From: Novosphingobium malaysiense
Lineage (GTDB): Bacteria; Pseudomonadota; Alphaproteobacteria; Sphingomonadales; Sphingomonadaceae
Length of the DNA stretch: 64,000 bases
Assembly (NCBI RefSeq): GCF_000802225.1
Contig: NZ_JTDI01000001.1
Coordinates: 496,001 to 560,000 of the forward strand
Reading direction: 5' to 3'
This document shows, piece after piece, positions 9,236 through 17,684 of this stretch. A program made the translations under genes and the position numbers. Position 1 is the stretch's first letter. Each line of letters begins with the position of its first letter. Under the pieces are notes generated by a model. The model did no database searches. It had not been told where the DNA came from and saw nothing but the letters and a program-made list of their open reading frames with translations.

Positions 9236-9481
9236 ATGAAAGTGAACCAGTCGAATCCCGAAGCGCCGGATGTGCGCCAGGTCTCAAGCAAGGCGCGACC
9301 GACCGTGCGCGGTCTCTCGCACAGCGCACTGAGGAGCCTGGGGGTGTGGTGCTCGATAATGACCGCCGACAGCGCGGCACCGGGCGAGGACAAGTTGGCC
9401 GACGTCCTGTTCGAACTGTTTGCGTCCGGTCCGTCAGGGCCTGTGCAGGACGGCATGGTCACCAACCGGGACCGCGTGTGA
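9236..9481 (+). CDS. Small hypothetical protein, possible leader ORF of the P450 operon
   Basis: An 81-residue frame with ATG 9236, preceded by CAAGGA (9225-9231 region), starting 35 nt after operator A2. Codon third positions are GC-rich, like real genes here. It ends 31 nt before the P450 start. No family is recognised; the sequence is hydrophilic with one short hydrophobic patch (LGVWCSIM) and no signal peptide. It could be a translated leader or a chance frame. Confidence 0.35.
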   Translation: MKVNQSNPEAPDVRQVSSKARPTVRGLSHSALRSLGVWCSIMTADSAAPGEDKLADVLFELFASGPSGPVQDGMVTNRDRV

Positions 9482-9512
9482 CGGACCGAATTTCCCCTGG
9501 AGAGGATGCCTT

Positions 9513-10730
9513 ATGACTACCGCCGACAACACGGCCACATTTCCGGACCATGTGCCGCCCGAGCTGCGCTGGGACCATTCGCTGGAAGCGTTCAATTCCG
9601 AACTCGACGATCCCTTTATGGCCGCCGCGAGGCTGCTGGACGGCCCGCCGATATTCTGGGCGCGCGATGCGCTGCAAGGCGCTCCGGGCTGGGTCATCGC
9701 GCGCCATGCACTACTTCAGGAAGCCTTCGTCGACTGGGAACATTTCAGCAGTACGCCCGGCCCCGGTCTCATGAAGCTGCTCGGCATCAAGCTGAACCCT
9801 GTCAATTTCGATCCGCCGCAGCACACCGCCTATCGCAAACTCCTGACGCCACTGTTCACGCCGAAGGCGATCAACCACATGGAATCGGCGGTACGCGACA
9901 CCTGCGACCGCCTTATCGCCGATTTCGCGGACCGCGGTTCGTGCGACTTCATCAGCGATTTCGCCATCCCCTTTCCCAGCTACATCTTTCTCGCGCTGAT
10001 GGGTATGCCAGTCGAGGAAGCGCCCAAGTTCTTCGCCTGGGAACAGATGATGCTGCGCGGCGAAACTGTCGAGGAACGGATCGGCGCGGCGAAGGATGTC
10101 CTGGCCTACCTGGAAGGTCACCTTGCACGGCAAAAGACCAAGCCGGCCACACCGCTGATGGAAGCGATCGTCAACGGCCAGCTTGCCGACCGCCCGCTCG
10201 ACGATCGCGAGATGCTGGGCATGTTCTATACCTTCTACACGGGCGGCCTGGACACCGTCTACGGCACGCTCGGCTGGTCGATGCGCTACATTGCCGACCG
10301 GCCCGGATTCCAGCGGTTCCTGCGCGACAACCTCGACCAGTTGCCGCGCGCGGTCGACGAGCTTCTGCGACTGTTCAGCGTCGTGTGCACCCAGCGGCGG
10401 GTGACACGGGACTTCACGTTCCACGGCGTGGAGATGCGCAAGGACGATATCGTCGCCATGCCGATCTACGTCGCATGCCGCGATCCTGACGCCTACCCCG
10501 AGCCCCACGAAGCGGACCTCGGACGCAAGACTCCGATGCTCGCCTTTGCCAGCGGGCCGCACCTGTGCCTCGGCATGCACCTGGCGCGCCGCGAAATCCG
10601 CATCGCCATCGAGAGCTTCCTGACCCGCTTCGAGAACATCCACATCCCGGATGGCGAAAACTATACCTACCACGCCGGGCCCACATTCAATGTCGACAGC
10701 CTGCCTCTCGCATGGTCGCCGACCACCTGA
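9513..10730 (+). CDS. Cytochrome P450
   Basis: A 405-residue bacterial class I-type P450. Visible motifs are the I-helix segment YTGGLDTVYG, the ExxR motif in DELLRLF, and the haem-binding loop FASGPHLCLGMHLARRE with ligand C352. The ATG at 9513 follows GGAGAGG. It probably hydroxylates a hydrophobic substrate with electrons from a ferredoxin; the only ferredoxin gene in the window is at 14085, next to the other P450. An SDR follows 82 bp downstream, a natural partner for oxidising the new hydroxyl group. Controlled by operator A2, shared with the divergent BVMO. Confidence 0.95.
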   Translation: MTTADNTATFPDHVPPELRWDHSLEAFNSELDDPFMAAARLLDGPPIFWARDALQGAPGWVIARHALLQEAFVDWEHFSSTPGPGLMKLLGIKLNPVNFDPPQHTAYRKLLTPLFTPKAINHMESAVRDTCDRLIADFADRGSCDFISDFAIPFPSYIFLALMGMPVEEAPKFFAWEQMMLRGETVEERIGAAKDVLAYLEGHLARQKTKPATPLMEAIVNGQLADRPLDDREMLGMFYTFYTGGLDTVYGTLGWSMRYIADRPGFQRFLRDNLDQLPRAVDELLRLFSVVCTQRRVTRDFTFHGVEMRKDDIVAMPIYVACRDPDAYPEPHEADLGRKTPMLAFASGPHLCLGMHLARREIRIAIESFLTRFENIHIPDGENYTYHAGPTFNVDSLPLAWSPTT

Positions 10731-10812
10731 CGAGGCACCGACCCGGCGCGGCGTTGCCCACCGCCAGGCGCTGATGCCCAAAAAACACAATCAATCTGGA
10801 CGGGAGAGAAGA

Positions 10813-11775
10813 ATGGACACGATTACCTTTGAAGGCCGGGTCGCGATCGTGACCGGCGGCGGCGGCGGCATTGGCCGCGCTCATGCGCTCGAGCTGGCCC
10901 GGCGCGGCTGCGCGGTCGTCGTCAACGACCTTGGCGGAGACGTGGCCGGTCGCGGCGGTTCGGCATCGATGGCGGAACGCGTCGTGGACGAGATCACGGC
11001 GGCGGGAGGCAAGGCTATCGCCAGTCATGATTCCGTGGCGGATCCCGCGGCCGCCGCCGGCATCGCGGATACGGCAGCAGACCGTTTCGGCAGAATCGAC
11101 ATCCTCATCAACAACGCCGGCAACTTGCGCAACAAGGCCCTCGAAAGCCTGACCGACGACGATTGGCAAGCGCTGCTGGCAACGCACCTTACCGGGAGCT
11201 TCAACATGGCGCGCGCCGTCTGGCCGCACATGAAAGCCCGCAAATACGGCCGACTGGTATTCACGGCCTCCAGTTCGGGTCTGTTCGGCACCGCCCTGCA
11301 GACCGGATACGCAGCGGCAAAGGCCGGCATCATCGGCCTGATGAATGTCGCTGCGATCGAGGGCGAGGCGCATGGCATCCATGCAAATGCGGTCATGCCG
11401 AATGCCGATAGCCGCATGGCTCGCCAGACGATGGCCGACTGGGGACCCGAAAAGCAGGAACAGGGCGCCGCGCTGATGCTGGACGCCATCGGCAACTCGA
11501 TGGATCCGGAATTCAACACGCCGCTGGCGCTGTTTCTTGCCAGCGAAAGCTGCCAATCGACCCACGCGATCTACTCGCAATGCCTGGGGCGGGTAGCCCG
11601 CGTCTTCGTCGGCGTTGCCCAGGGCTGGCAGGCCCAGCGCCAGGCGCCGCCCACGCTGGAGGACATCGCTGCCCACTGGGAAGAGATCTGCGATACGTCG
11701 CGCGGCTTCACCACGCCAACCAGCTCAAGCGAGGAACTGGCGCTGGTGCTGTCGCAGGACGCGGCCCGGCAGTAG
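10813..11775 (+). CDS. SDR family oxidoreductase, (3R)-hydroxyacyl-CoA dehydrogenase/HSD17B4-like
   Basis: A 320-residue SDR, about 70 longer than classical members, with TGGGGGIG (14-21), INNAGN (99-104), Ser in TASSSG and Y166-x3-K170. The segment VVVNDLGGDVAGRGGSASMAE after beta2 is characteristic of the dehydrogenase domain of multifunctional enzyme type 2 (HSD17B4), which oxidises (3R)-hydroxyacyl-CoAs. The extra C-terminal region carries a helical tail (PPTLEDIAAHWEEICDTS). It may act on a CoA thioester or on a P450-generated alcohol. The gene converges on the TetR gene at 11854. Confidence 0.88.
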   Translation: MDTITFEGRVAIVTGGGGGIGRAHALELARRGCAVVVNDLGGDVAGRGGSASMAERVVDEITAAGGKAIASHDSVADPAAAAGIADTAADRFGRIDILINNAGNLRNKALESLTDDDWQALLATHLTGSFNMARAVWPHMKARKYGRLVFTASSSGLFGTALQTGYAAAKAGIIGLMNVAAIEGEAHGIHANAVMPNADSRMARQTMADWGPEKQEQGAALMLDAIGNSMDPEFNTPLALFLASESCQSTHAIYSQCLGRVARVFVGVAQGWQAQRQAPPTLEDIAAHWEEICDTSRGFTTPTSSSEELALVLSQDAARQ

Positions 11776-11853
11776 GCCGGGCCAAGCCGGCGAAGCGCGA
11801 TGGGCAGCCTGCGACACTCTGCGGCTGACGGCGCGGCGTCGGCCCTGTCTGCA

Positions 11854-12522
11854 CTACCTGCGGTCGTTCCCCGCCAGGCTTGGAGTCACGACCAGCTGAT
11901 CGAGGATGTCGGCCATGCTTTCGACCGAGGGCGGATCGGATTGCTTCAGCCACCAGGCCAGAATCTCGATCGTCGCCGCAACGGAGAAAACGACACCGAG
12001 GTTACCGGGAAGCCAGCTGTCCTGCCCCTGTTCGGCCGCTGCGGTTTCGGCCTGGCGGATGAACTCGTCCTTGAGCGTGGCGGACGCGCCGCCTGTGAGC
12101 AACGCCGACCACAACTTGCGATGTTCCCAGAGGTAAGCGCAGAGGGCCTGCGTCGATGCGCGGCTGTCAACCGTGTACAGGATCGGCAAGGTCATCGCCA
12201 GAAGCTGTCTGATCTCGCGCTCGGCCACGTCGTTCAGGAGCGCGTCCTTGTCCCGGTAGCGCCTGAAGAAGGTGGCATAGCCTACCTTGGCGCGGTCCGT
12301 GATGTCGCGAATCGTGATCTGCTCGAACGGTTCCTCCTCGAGGAGGGCCAACAGGGCGCTGCAAAGCGCGGATCGCGTTCGCGTGTTCCGCCTTTCGCGG
12401 ACCGCAACGGTTGCACCCGCCTTTTCCGTTGCGGGCTCCGCCGCCTCTACCGGGGCCAAACCGCCCCCCTTCGCCGTGCCATTCATTCCGCGTGTAGTGC
12501 CGCAAAGATCCTCCGGATGCAA
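11854..12522 (-). CDS. TetR/AcrR family transcriptional regulator
   Basis: A 222-residue protein (the ATG at 12486 is an alternative start giving 210). The N-terminal DNA-binding domain holds the helix-turn-helix ITIRDITDRAKVGYATFFRRYRDKDALL. The C-terminal half is a helical ligand domain of the AcrR type. It is transcribed away from the P450-ferredoxin operon, and the 268-bp gap between them contains two copies of ATGATA-N7-TATCAT. Its likely role is repression of that operon and of itself, relieved by an effector. Confidence 0.88.
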   Translation of the reverse strand: MHPEDLCGTTRGMNGTAKGGGLAPVEAAEPATEKAGATVAVRERRNTRTRSALCSALLALLEEEPFEQITIRDITDRAKVGYATFFRRYRDKDALLNDVAEREIRQLLAMTLPILYTVDSRASTQALCAYLWEHRKLWSALLTGGASATLKDEFIRQAETAAAEQGQDSWLPGNLGVVFSVAATIEILAWWLKQSDPPSVESMADILDQLVVTPSLAGNDRR

Positions 12523-12543
12523 ATCGCACAGCCCGGCATTACG

Positions 12544-12627
12544 ATGATATATAAAGTATCATAAGATGGATTTTATCTCGAATTGACGAATCATGTTCTC
12601 GTCACTAATGATACATTATAGATCATT
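12544..12627. promoter_or_regulatory. Pair of dyads ATGATA-N7-(T/G)ATCAT between TetR and P450-ferredoxin
   Basis: ATGATA (12544-12549) and TATCAT (12557-12562) form a 19-bp inverted repeat. A second copy has ATGATA (12608-12613) and GATCAT (12621-12626) with the same 7-bp spacer. The centres are about 64 bp apart, close to six helical turns. The region is AT-rich compared with its surroundings. It is unrelated to the GAAACC sites and probably binds the adjacent divergent TetR. Confidence 0.6.
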
Positions 12628-12790
12628 AAAGGCGGTCGCGCCATTTTCGTGGAATGGCCGGACGCAAAGCGGAGCACAGAGGACCGAACGCCTGCGCCAG
12701 GTGCCGCGAGCAGTCGCCATGTGCGGTTGCGGGCGGCGATGGCCTGTTCGGGTTCGACAGGCTCGCGCCATTTCGTGAAGGGAGAGGACA

Positions 12791-14062
12791 ATGACCAACT
12801 TCGAAACCGCCGACGTTTTCAAGGACCTGGACGTCAACGACGATCCCTATTCCTACTTCGAATATCTGCGCGGAAAGGGACCGGTGACGCCATTGGCCTT
12901 GCGCAATGTCGTGGCGGTGACCGGCTATGACGAGGGCGTCGCCATCTTTCGGGACGACGAGAACTTCTCCGCGATCGATTCCACGACCGGCCCCTTTCTT
13001 CCGCTCGACTACGATCCGTCTCTCGACATCGACGATCAGATCGCCCGATGCCGCCAGGAGAATCCCTTCGCCAACACGATCATCAACCAGGACCTGCCGG
13101 ACCACAATCGCTCCAAGGCGATCCTCAACGGCATCATCACGCCTGCGCGCCTCAAGGAAAACGAGGCATTCATGCACACGCTGTCGGACCAGATCATCGA
13201 CGAATTCATCGATCGCGGCACATTCGACGCCGTCAGCGAATACGGGCAACCCTTCGCCCAACTGGTCATCGCCGATCTGCTCGGCGTGCCCAAGGAAGAT
13301 CACGGGCAGTTTCGCGACATGATCGGAGATCCCGCCCAGTTGCCCGGCGCGCTCGGCGGAGACTTCGATTTCTCGAAGAACCCGTTCGTCGGCATCGCCA
13401 CGTACTTCGCCACGTATATCCAGGAACGTCGCGCCAATCCGCGCGGCGACGTGCTGACGAGACTCGCGCAACAGACCGCGGACGATGGCAGTCTGCCCGA
13501 CGTGATGGAAGTCGTCGCGGTGGCCACGTTCCTGTTCGGTGCCGGACAGGACACTACGGTCCAGCTGTTCACCGGCATGATGCGTTACCTGGCCGAAAAC
13601 CCGGGCCTCGAGGACCGTCTGCGCGAAAACCCTGCCCTGATCCCCGACCTCGTCGAGGAAGTGCTGCGGCTGCAGGGCACGGTCAAGAGCACATTCCGCT
13701 ACGTGCGCCGCCCCGTGACCGTCGGCGGCGTCGATCTCGAGCCGGGAATGCACGTGATGATCAACCTGGCGGCCATGAATCGCGATCCCAAGCGCTTCCC
13801 CGACCCGACCACGTTCGACATAGAGCGCAAGAATGTGCGCTCGCACGTCTCCTTCGGGCGGGGCATCCATGCCTGCGCCGGCGGTCCCCTGGCAAGGGCG
13901 GAGGCGCGCGTGACCATGGAACGCCTGCTGCCGCGGATCAGGAATATCCGCCTCAACGAGGCCAAGCATGGCCCTGCCGGAGCAAGACACTTCGACTACC
14001 TGCCGAACTATTCGCTGCGCGGCGTATCGGAAATGCAGGTCGAGTTCGACCGCATCGACTGA
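12791..14062 (+). CDS. Cytochrome P450
   Basis: A 423-residue soluble P450, with an ATG after GGGAGAGGACA. The I-helix has the oxygen-activation motif GAGQDTT, the K-helix ExxR is in EEVLRL, and the haem loop is FGRGIHACAGGPLARAE with ligand C362. It is followed 22 bp later by a [2Fe-2S] ferredoxin, its probable electron donor. No ferredoxin reductase is encoded nearby. It is clearly different in sequence from the P450 at 9513, so it is not a recent duplicate. Regulation is probably by the divergent TetR through the ATGATA dyads. Confidence 0.96.
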   Translation: MTNFETADVFKDLDVNDDPYSYFEYLRGKGPVTPLALRNVVAVTGYDEGVAIFRDDENFSAIDSTTGPFLPLDYDPSLDIDDQIARCRQENPFANTIINQDLPDHNRSKAILNGIITPARLKENEAFMHTLSDQIIDEFIDRGTFDAVSEYGQPFAQLVIADLLGVPKEDHGQFRDMIGDPAQLPGALGGDFDFSKNPFVGIATYFATYIQERRANPRGDVLTRLAQQTADDGSLPDVMEVVAVATFLFGAGQDTTVQLFTGMMRYLAENPGLEDRLRENPALIPDLVEEVLRLQGTVKSTFRYVRRPVTVGGVDLEPGMHVMINLAAMNRDPKRFPDPTTFDIERKNVRSHVSFGRGIHACAGGPLARAEARVTMERLLPRIRNIRLNEAKHGPAGARHFDYLPNYSLRGVSEMQVEFDRID

Positions 14063-14084
14063 GAACGGATCCAAGGAGGCCAAC

Positions 14085-14405
14085 TTGGTAAAGATCACCT
14101 ACGTCGAACATGACGGCGAGAGAACCACCGTCGATGCCCAACCAGGCGAGTCCATGATGAAGGCGGCCGTGAGCCACGGCGTCGCAGGCATAGAAGCCGT
14201 TTGCGGGGGTAACTGTGCCTGCGGGACGTGCCGCATCTATGTCGACGACAACTGGCGGGCGAAGCTGCCCTCCCCCGGCGAAAGCGAAAGCGAAATGATA
14301 GACTTTTGCGGCGACCCGGACCCCCGGGTTCGTCTCTCCTGCCAGATTGCCGTCAGCGAAGACCTCGACGGCATGGAAGTGACACTTCCGGAAAGCCAGC
14401 AGTAA
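14085..14405 (+). CDS. [2Fe-2S] ferredoxin, putidaredoxin/adrenodoxin type
   Basis: A 106-residue electron carrier for the P450. The start is TTG 14085 after a strong AAGGAGG (14073-14079); no in-frame ATG fits. Cluster ligands are C40, C46 and C49 (C-GGNCA-C-GT-C), plus C86 in RLSCQIAV, the spacing of vertebrate-type ferredoxins. An extra Cys (C44) lies inside the loop. It may also serve the P450 at 9513 and some of the Rieske oxygenases, since it is the only ferredoxin gene in the window. Confidence 0.95.
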   Translation: MVKITYVEHDGERTTVDAQPGESMMKAAVSHGVAGIEAVCGGNCACGTCRIYVDDNWRAKLPSPGESESEMIDFCGDPDPRVRLSCQIAVSEDLDGMEVTLPESQQ

Positions 14406-14422
14406 GCACCTTGTACCGCGCG

Positions 14423-14454
14423 GCAGCGGGCCGGAAGATCTGGCGGCCCGCTGC
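14423..14454 (+). terminator. Hairpin after the ferredoxin gene
   Basis: A perfect 11-bp stem (14423-14433 with 14444-14454) and a 10-nt loop lie 18 nt after the ferredoxin stop. No U-tract follows, so it is either a weak terminator or a 3'-end stabilising structure. Confidence 0.5.
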
Positions 14455-14632
14455 GTGCACCAGCGCCCCGCGCTTCTTGCATCGCCGATCGCCACAGTCG
14501 CGGAAAAGCGGTCACGTGGGCCGAAGACGCCAGCGGCGTACACGTTAACATATTGCCTATTATCGATTTTCCTAGACTCCAATCTCGAAGGCAGGCGCCC
14601 GGACCGATACCCGCAATACGCGCCTTGCAATT

Positions 14633-14663
14633 GATACTATTTGGTTTCATACCGATAGGTATC
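14633..14663. promoter_or_regulatory. Operator A3 (overlapping dyads) before the first TonB receptor
   Basis: GATACTATTTGGTTTC (14633-14648) matches the GAAACC-N4-GGTTTC pattern with two half-site mismatches and is followed by CATA, like the other sites. It overlaps a second dyad, CATACC-GATA-GGTATC (14648-14663). The 298-bp intergenic region 14406-14703 otherwise holds only the ferredoxin hairpin and AT-rich sequence. Confidence 0.5.
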
Positions 14664-14703
14664 AAAATAAAGCTGATTCATCAGCGACGAGGAGAGAGGT
14701 GTC

Positions 14704-17130
14704 ATGAGGTCCGTAAACTTACGCGGGATGACGTCGGTCTGGATTGTGCTCGCGAATGCTGCCCTGCCCGGTATCGCCTTCGCGCAGGACGGGCCGGCAA
14801 GCGATCAGAAGGCGGTTGTCAGCAGCGAGATCATAGTCACCGCGCAGAGGCGCGAGGAACTGTCCCGCGACGTGCCGATCACCGTGACGACGCTGGGCAC
14901 CGACCAGCTGACCACCGCCAATGCCAACAGCCTGGCGGACATCAGCAAGCTTTCGACGTCCCTGCGCTTCGATTCGCAGGGCACATTCGTACAGCCGACG
15001 ATACGCGGCGTCGGCACCACCGTGACCACGACGAACAGCGGGCCCAACGTCGGGATCTACGTCGACGGCTTCTTCCAGTCGAACCCGGAAGTTGCTGACT
15101 TCCAACTCCTGCGCGTGAAGAGCATCCAGGTTCTGAAGGGACCGCAGGGCACGCTGTTCGGGCGCAATACGACCGGCGGTGCCATCCTGATCACCACGGA
15201 CGAACCGAGCACCACGACCGCCGCGCAGTTCAAGGCCAGCTACGGCCGCTTCAACACGCTTACGCTGCAGGGCTACGCCACCACGGGCTTAAGCGACAAC
15301 GTGGCGGTGGACATCGAGGGACTCTATCGCAAGGGCGACGGATTCCAGGACAGCATCTATGCCGGATACAAGCATCCGGGCGCCTTCGAAAACTGGTCCG
15401 TCCGGGCCGGCATCAAGGCGGATCTGTCGGATTCGATATCGGTGCTCGTGCGCTACACGCATTCGAGCACCGACGATCCCACCGCCTTGATGAGCAACGC
15501 CTATGTCGATCGCAGCGGCGCCGCCGGCATATTCGACAAGGTCTCGCCCACCGGAATGGCGATCTATCAGGCCAACTTCTTCCCCACCGCATCAGCCGGG
15601 CAGCCGCTGCTCCCGCTCTATCTGCAATCGCCGATATTTGGATTTTCAGTCGGCAACCTCATCGCCGGCGGCCTGCTTCCGCCCGACTGGTCGGCCAGCG
15701 ACCTACCCTATGCCACCAAACCAGGCGATATCGCCTCGCTCGACAAGATCAGCTTCAGGAACAAGTCGGACTCGGTGCAAGGTACGGTGAAGGCCGACCT
15801 GGGCTTTGCGGATTTCACCTCCTACACCCAGTATCGCAAGGACAAGGCCGTCAACATCCAGGATCTGGACGCCACGGCTGCCTACACCTGGCTGATGCAT
15901 ATCGGCGTGATGAACGAGACGTTCTCGCAAGAGTTCCTCGTCAACTCGAAGCCCGGTTCGCGCCTGCAATGGACGGTCGGGCTCAACTATTTCGAGAACA
16001 CGGACGACTGGGACGACAGCCTTGCATCGTTCCTCAACCAGCCCTTCGCCCCGTTCGGTGGCGCAAGCGCCAAGGCCAAGTCCTACGCCGCCTTTGCGGA
16101 CCTCACCTATGCGGTGACGCCCAGGCTCTTCATCACCGTTGGCGGACGATACAGTCACGACCTAGTGACCGATGCCTATTTCCGCAACAGCTTCACCAAT
16201 GCCTTCTACGAAGATGAAAACGGCGATCTGGTGCCGCTGATCGCGCCCGACGGAACCTATCTCTATCCGCCCGGAACGGCCTTCCCGCTCGACACCCTGA
16301 AGAATGACAGCTTCACGCCGCGCGCCGTTGTTCGCTTCAAGCCGTCGGAAGAATCGAGCATCTACGCCTCGTACACGCGAGGATACAAGGCGGGGATGCT
16401 CAATGTCGGCGGCCTGTCGAAGCGGCCGATCAAGCCCGAAAAGATCAATGCCTACGAGATGGGCTTCAAGTACGAGGACCGCGTCTTCAGCCTGGACCTT
16501 GCAGCATACTATTACGACTACAAGGACCTGCAGGTATCGAGCTTTCAGGACGGGGCCGTCCAGCTGCGCAACGCGGCCAGCTCCGAAATCTACGGTGTCG
16601 AAGGCCAGCTGCGCTACAAGGTCGACAGCCACTTGAGCGTGACGGCCGGCGCCGCCTGGACCCATGCCCGCTACAAGAAGTTCCCCAACGACCCCTACTA
16701 CAGCTACTGCGATCCGGTTGCCGCCGCACCGGATCCGCTGGCCTGTGGCGCGGGGGGCATAGGCTCCCTCGTCCAGACCACCGTGGACGGCAAGGGCTTT
16801 CGCATGCAGCGGGCTCCGGACTTCACGGCCAACCTCGGGGCCGCCTACGGCTTCGATCTCGGCGGGGGCCGCACAACCTTCTCCGGAAACCTGTACTACA
16901 CGTCGAAATTCTTTTTCGATTCCGCTGAGCAATTCCTGCAGAAAGGCTATGCCACCCTATCGCTGCGTGCGCAGTGGGAGGATCCGTCCCAGCACTTCAC
17001 CGTGGCGGTCTACGGCGACAATGTGACCGACCAGCGCTACCTCACGCAGGTCCAGTACAACACGCTAGGCGTCGGGGCCGTCTGGAATGCGCCGGTCACA
17101 TGGGGCGTCCAGTTGGGCGTGAAGTACTGA
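14704..17130 (+). CDS. TonB-dependent outer-membrane receptor
   Basis: An 808-residue receptor with a signal peptide ending near residue 28 (PGIAFAQDG). A TonB-box/plug start follows (EIIVTAQRREE, DVPITVTTL), then the plug motif IQVLKGPQGTLFGRNTTGGAI and a beta-barrel whose last residue is aromatic (GVKY). It is expected to import a bulky hydrophobic substrate with TonB-ExbBD energy. It is the first gene of a tightly coupled unit: its TGA overlaps the ATG of the next gene by one base. The TonB receptor at 18980 is a close paralogue, sharing long plug segments. Operator A3 precedes it. Confidence 0.95.
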   Translation: MRSVNLRGMTSVWIVLANAALPGIAFAQDGPASDQKAVVSSEIIVTAQRREELSRDVPITVTTLGTDQLTTANANSLADISKLSTSLRFDSQGTFVQPTIRGVGTTVTTTNSGPNVGIYVDGFFQSNPEVADFQLLRVKSIQVLKGPQGTLFGRNTTGGAILITTDEPSTTTAAQFKASYGRFNTLTLQGYATTGLSDNVAVDIEGLYRKGDGFQDSIYAGYKHPGAFENWSVRAGIKADLSDSISVLVRYTHSSTDDPTALMSNAYVDRSGAAGIFDKVSPTGMAIYQANFFPTASAGQPLLPLYLQSPIFGFSVGNLIAGGLLPPDWSASDLPYATKPGDIASLDKISFRNKSDSVQGTVKADLGFADFTSYTQYRKDKAVNIQDLDATAAYTWLMHIGVMNETFSQEFLVNSKPGSRLQWTVGLNYFENTDDWDDSLASFLNQPFAPFGGASAKAKSYAAFADLTYAVTPRLFITVGGRYSHDLVTDAYFRNSFTNAFYEDENGDLVPLIAPDGTYLYPPGTAFPLDTLKNDSFTPRAVVRFKPSEESSIYASYTRGYKAGMLNVGGLSKRPIKPEKINAYEMGFKYEDRVFSLDLAAYYYDYKDLQVSSFQDGAVQLRNAASSEIYGVEGQLRYKVDSHLSVTAGAAWTHARYKKFPNDPYYSYCDPVAAAPDPLACGAGGIGSLVQTTVDGKGFRMQRAPDFTANLGAAYGFDLGGGRTTFSGNLYYTSKFFFDSAEQFLQKGYATLSLRAQWEDPSQHFTVAVYGDNVTDQRYLTQVQYNTLGVGAVWNAPVTWGVQLGVKY

Positions 17131-17684
17131 TGTCCGATGTCAGCATGCCTTCCGATCTGGTCGCCTTCGTCCGAGAGCAGAAAGACCGGCAGGAAATCTG
17201 GGACTGCCTGGTTCGCTACGCGCGGGGGCTGGACCGTTTCGACATGGAACTGATGGCGTCGGCCTACCATCCCGATGCCTGGGACGATCACGGCCTGAAA
17301 TCCGCCGGCGGCGGGGATTTCTGTGAATGGGCAATCGGGTTTCATGGCCAGATCCAGACCCGCCACCAGCACTTCATAGGCAACCATTCTGTCGAACTGG
17401 AAGGTGAGACGGCCCATGCCGAAACCTACTATTTCTTCTGGGGCGAGAACCTGGAAGGTCCGCCGACGCTGGCTTTCGGACGCTACCTCGATCGCTTCGA
17501 AAAGCGTAACGGCAAGTGGGCGATCGCGTATCGGCGATGCATCACCGAAAAGACCGGTACCTTTCGCGATGCCGACCTGCCCGACGGCTTCGCGGAGGCA
17601 AACGCAGCGACCGGGCCGTGCCGCCGGGACCGGCACGATGCCTCCTATGCCAGGCCATTAACGCGCGAGACGCCTAATGAGTGA
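17130..17684 (+). CDS. Nuclear transport factor 2-like (SnoaL-type) protein
   Basis: A 184-residue protein whose ATG shares one base with the upstream TGA, indicating translational coupling. SnoaL/NTF2-like fold features include EIWDCLVRYARGLDRFDMELMASAYHPDAW with a DDH motif, then TRHQHFIGNHSVELEGETAHAETYYFFW. This subfamily is common next to ring-oxygenase and TonB genes in sphingomonad catabolic clusters, where its function is mostly unknown. The C-terminal ~25 residues are charged and poorly conserved-looking. It overlaps the next gene by 8 bp. Confidence 0.82.
   Translation: MSDVSMPSDLVAFVREQKDRQEIWDCLVRYARGLDRFDMELMASAYHPDAWDDHGLKSAGGGDFCEWAIGFHGQIQTRHQHFIGNHSVELEGETAHAETYYFFWGENLEGPPTLAFGRYLDRFEKRNGKWAIAYRRCITEKTGTFRDADLPDGFAEANAATGPCRRDRHDASYARPLTRETPNE

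Noticed and set aside
14084..14405. Ferredoxin considered as fused to the P450 frame
   Set aside because: The P450 stop at 14060-14062 and a strong AAGGAGG before TTG 14085 show two separate genes.
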